In this document: positions 13,908 through 14,591 of the stretch, one piece after another
Layout of the letters: every line of letters begins with the position of its first letter
How positions within the stretch are numbered: the first letter of the stretch is position 1
Made by a program: the position numbers and the translations under genes
The notes under the pieces: model-generated
Told to the model about the DNA's origin: nothing
Database searches by the model: none
What the model saw: the letters and a program-made list of their open reading frames with translations, nothing else
Assembly (NCBI GenBank): GCA_030425055.1
Contig: JAUHVN010000030.1
Location: 1-14,591 of the forward strand
Length of the DNA stretch: 14,591 nucleotides
Direction: 5' to 3'
Source: Actinomycetes bacterium
GTDB taxonomy: Bacteria > Actinomycetota > Actinomycetes > Actinomycetales > Microbacteriaceae

Positions 13908-14504
13908 ATGCCCCGCGACCTGGACGACGACGAAGCGAAGAGCACTCTGCCGTCCGGCACGGTCATCGAGCCGCTCGCCGATGGCATCGACCCGGAGAGT
14001 TTCACACCACGGCTGCTCGCGCTCCTGTCGAACGCACTGGTCTGGCGCGAGTCGCACGAACTGCGGCGCCGGTTCGGCCTCGGCACCAATGAGTGGCGCG
14101 TGATCTCGGCGCTCGCGGTGCGGCCGGGAGCCTCCGCGACCGAGGTGTCGGACTTCTTGGTCGTCAACAAGGCCATCGTCTCCAAGAGCGTCAGCAACCT
14201 GATCGCACGGGGTCTGCTCATCCTCTCGGACGGCCCCCGGGGGTCGCGGCCGATGTACCTGACCGCCGACGGTGCACGGATGCATGACGAAATGCTGCCG
14301 ATCTCCATGCGCGGCCAAGAGATCATCTACTCCCACCTTCGTGCCACCGACGTGGAGCGGCTCAATGAGCTGCTGAGGCGCATGTTCGACGACATGCGCA
14401 GCCTCGCGATGTCGGAGGCGGAGGCGCACGACGGCATATCCCCCAATATCGGCGAGTTCGCGCACACGCCGGGCACCATTGGCCCGGATGCGAACCGGGA
14501 GTGA
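13908..14504 (+). CDS. MarR-family transcriptional regulator
   Basis: A 198-residue MarR-type winged-helix protein. The core runs over about 35-160: helix NEWRVISALAV (61-71), recognition helix region NKAIVSKSVSNLIARGLL (87-104) and a wing at about 107-122 (SDGPRGSRPMYLTADG), followed by a helical dimerisation segment. The extra 30 N-terminal and 30 C-terminal residues are low-complexity and unusual for a core of about 140-150 residues. MarR repressors often control aromatic catabolism; DesR and FerC of Sphingobium SYK-6 are examples. It is co-directional with the second aldehyde dehydrogenase, so it may control the divergent operators at 12215-12259 (inference). GGAGG lies seven bases before ATG. 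Confidence 0.9.
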   Translation: MPRDLDDDEAKSTLPSGTVIEPLADGIDPESFTPRLLALLSNALVWRESHELRRRFGLGTNEWRVISALAVRPGASATEVSDFLVVNKAIVSKSVSNLIARGLLILSDGPRGSRPMYLTADGARMHDEMLPISMRGQEIIYSHLRATDVERLNELLRRMFDDMRSLAMSEAEAHDGISPNIGEFAHTPGTIGPDANRE

Positions 14505-14535
14505 CCCGACGGTGTGTGCCATAGCTCGCGTCGGG
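14505..14535 (+). terminator. Possible terminator of the marR gene
   Basis: CCCGACG (14505-14511) directly follows the stop codon and pairs with CGTCGGG (14529-14535) across a 17-base loop. A second small stem, GCCT/AGGC (14538-14551), follows. No T-tract is seen. Confidence 0.4.
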
Positions 14536-14565
14536 GGGCCTCCGCTCAGGCAAGATTGTGGACAG

Positions 14566-14591
14566 GATTCACACGAATTTCGTATGCAATC
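14566..14591. promoter_or_regulatory. Edge palindrome, possible operator/promoter of the next gene
   Basis: ACGAA-T-TTCGT (14573-14583) is a perfect 11-base palindrome. It is framed by GATT (14566-14569) and AATC (14588-14591), which extends the dyad with one offset base. The stretch is AT-richer than its surroundings. TGGACA at 14559-14564 followed 18 bases later by TATGCA is a weak promoter-like pair. The window ends here, so the target gene is not visible. Confidence 0.4.

Noticed and set aside
12517..14103. Open frame of 528 codons overlapping ALDH and marR in another frame
   Set aside because: It crosses the end of one well-supported gene and the start of another, and its translation is arginine-rich without motifs.

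Overview
The window reads as chromosome of a high-GC actinobacterium, most likely Microbacterium or a near relative in the Microbacteriaceae. The reasons are strong G/C third positions throughout, GTG and ATG starts behind purine-rich Shine-Dalgarno sequences, and a heavily repeated heptamer GCATCCG/CGGATGC. No RNA genes, insertion sequences, CRISPR arrays or attachment sites were seen. The naming of the organism is inference.

Left region (1-2238, + strand): the last codons of an unidentified gene, then a ligM-type tetrahydrofolate-dependent aromatic O-demethylase (91-1497), a very long intergenic hairpin (1510-1579) and a PadR-family regulator (1623-2201). LigM enzymes remove the methyl group of vanillate, 3-O-methylgallate or related methoxylated phenolic acids.

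Central region (2235-12103, - strand): nine tightly spaced or overlapping genes that look like one transcription unit. In transcription order they are transketolase N-terminal subunit, transketolase C-terminal subunit, zinc-dependent alcohol dehydrogenase, then a ribose-type ABC importer (double ATPase, permease, lipoprotein substrate-binding protein), a short-chain dehydrogenase, a ketose 3-epimerase-like TIM-barrel protein, and a benzaldehyde/vanillin-dehydrogenase-like aldehyde dehydrogenase. There is no sugar kinase. The last gene converges on padR across a shared bidirectional terminator.

Right region (12104-14591, + strand): a divergent control region with 12-bp direct repeats and small palindromes, a second aldehyde dehydrogenase (12329-13819), a long hairpin, and a MarR-family regulator (13908-14504). 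An AT-richer palindrome begins at the right edge.

How the genes may work together (inference): an importer brings in a polyol- or ketose-like compound. The alcohol dehydrogenase and SDR oxidise it to a 1-hydroxy-2-ketone, the epimerase corrects carbon 3, and the split transketolase moves the C2 unit onto a central-metabolism aldose phosphate and releases an aldehyde, which the aldehyde dehydrogenases oxidise. Two features point to an aryl substrate: the terminal dehydrogenase resembles benzaldehyde/vanillin dehydrogenases, and a LigM demethylase lies next door. A lignin-derived arylglycerol such as guaiacylglycerol would fit every step: aryl ketol, then vanillin, vanillate and protocatechuate. 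This would be a kinase-free, transketolase-based side-chain cleavage route. A plain sugar or polyol substrate remains a real alternative.
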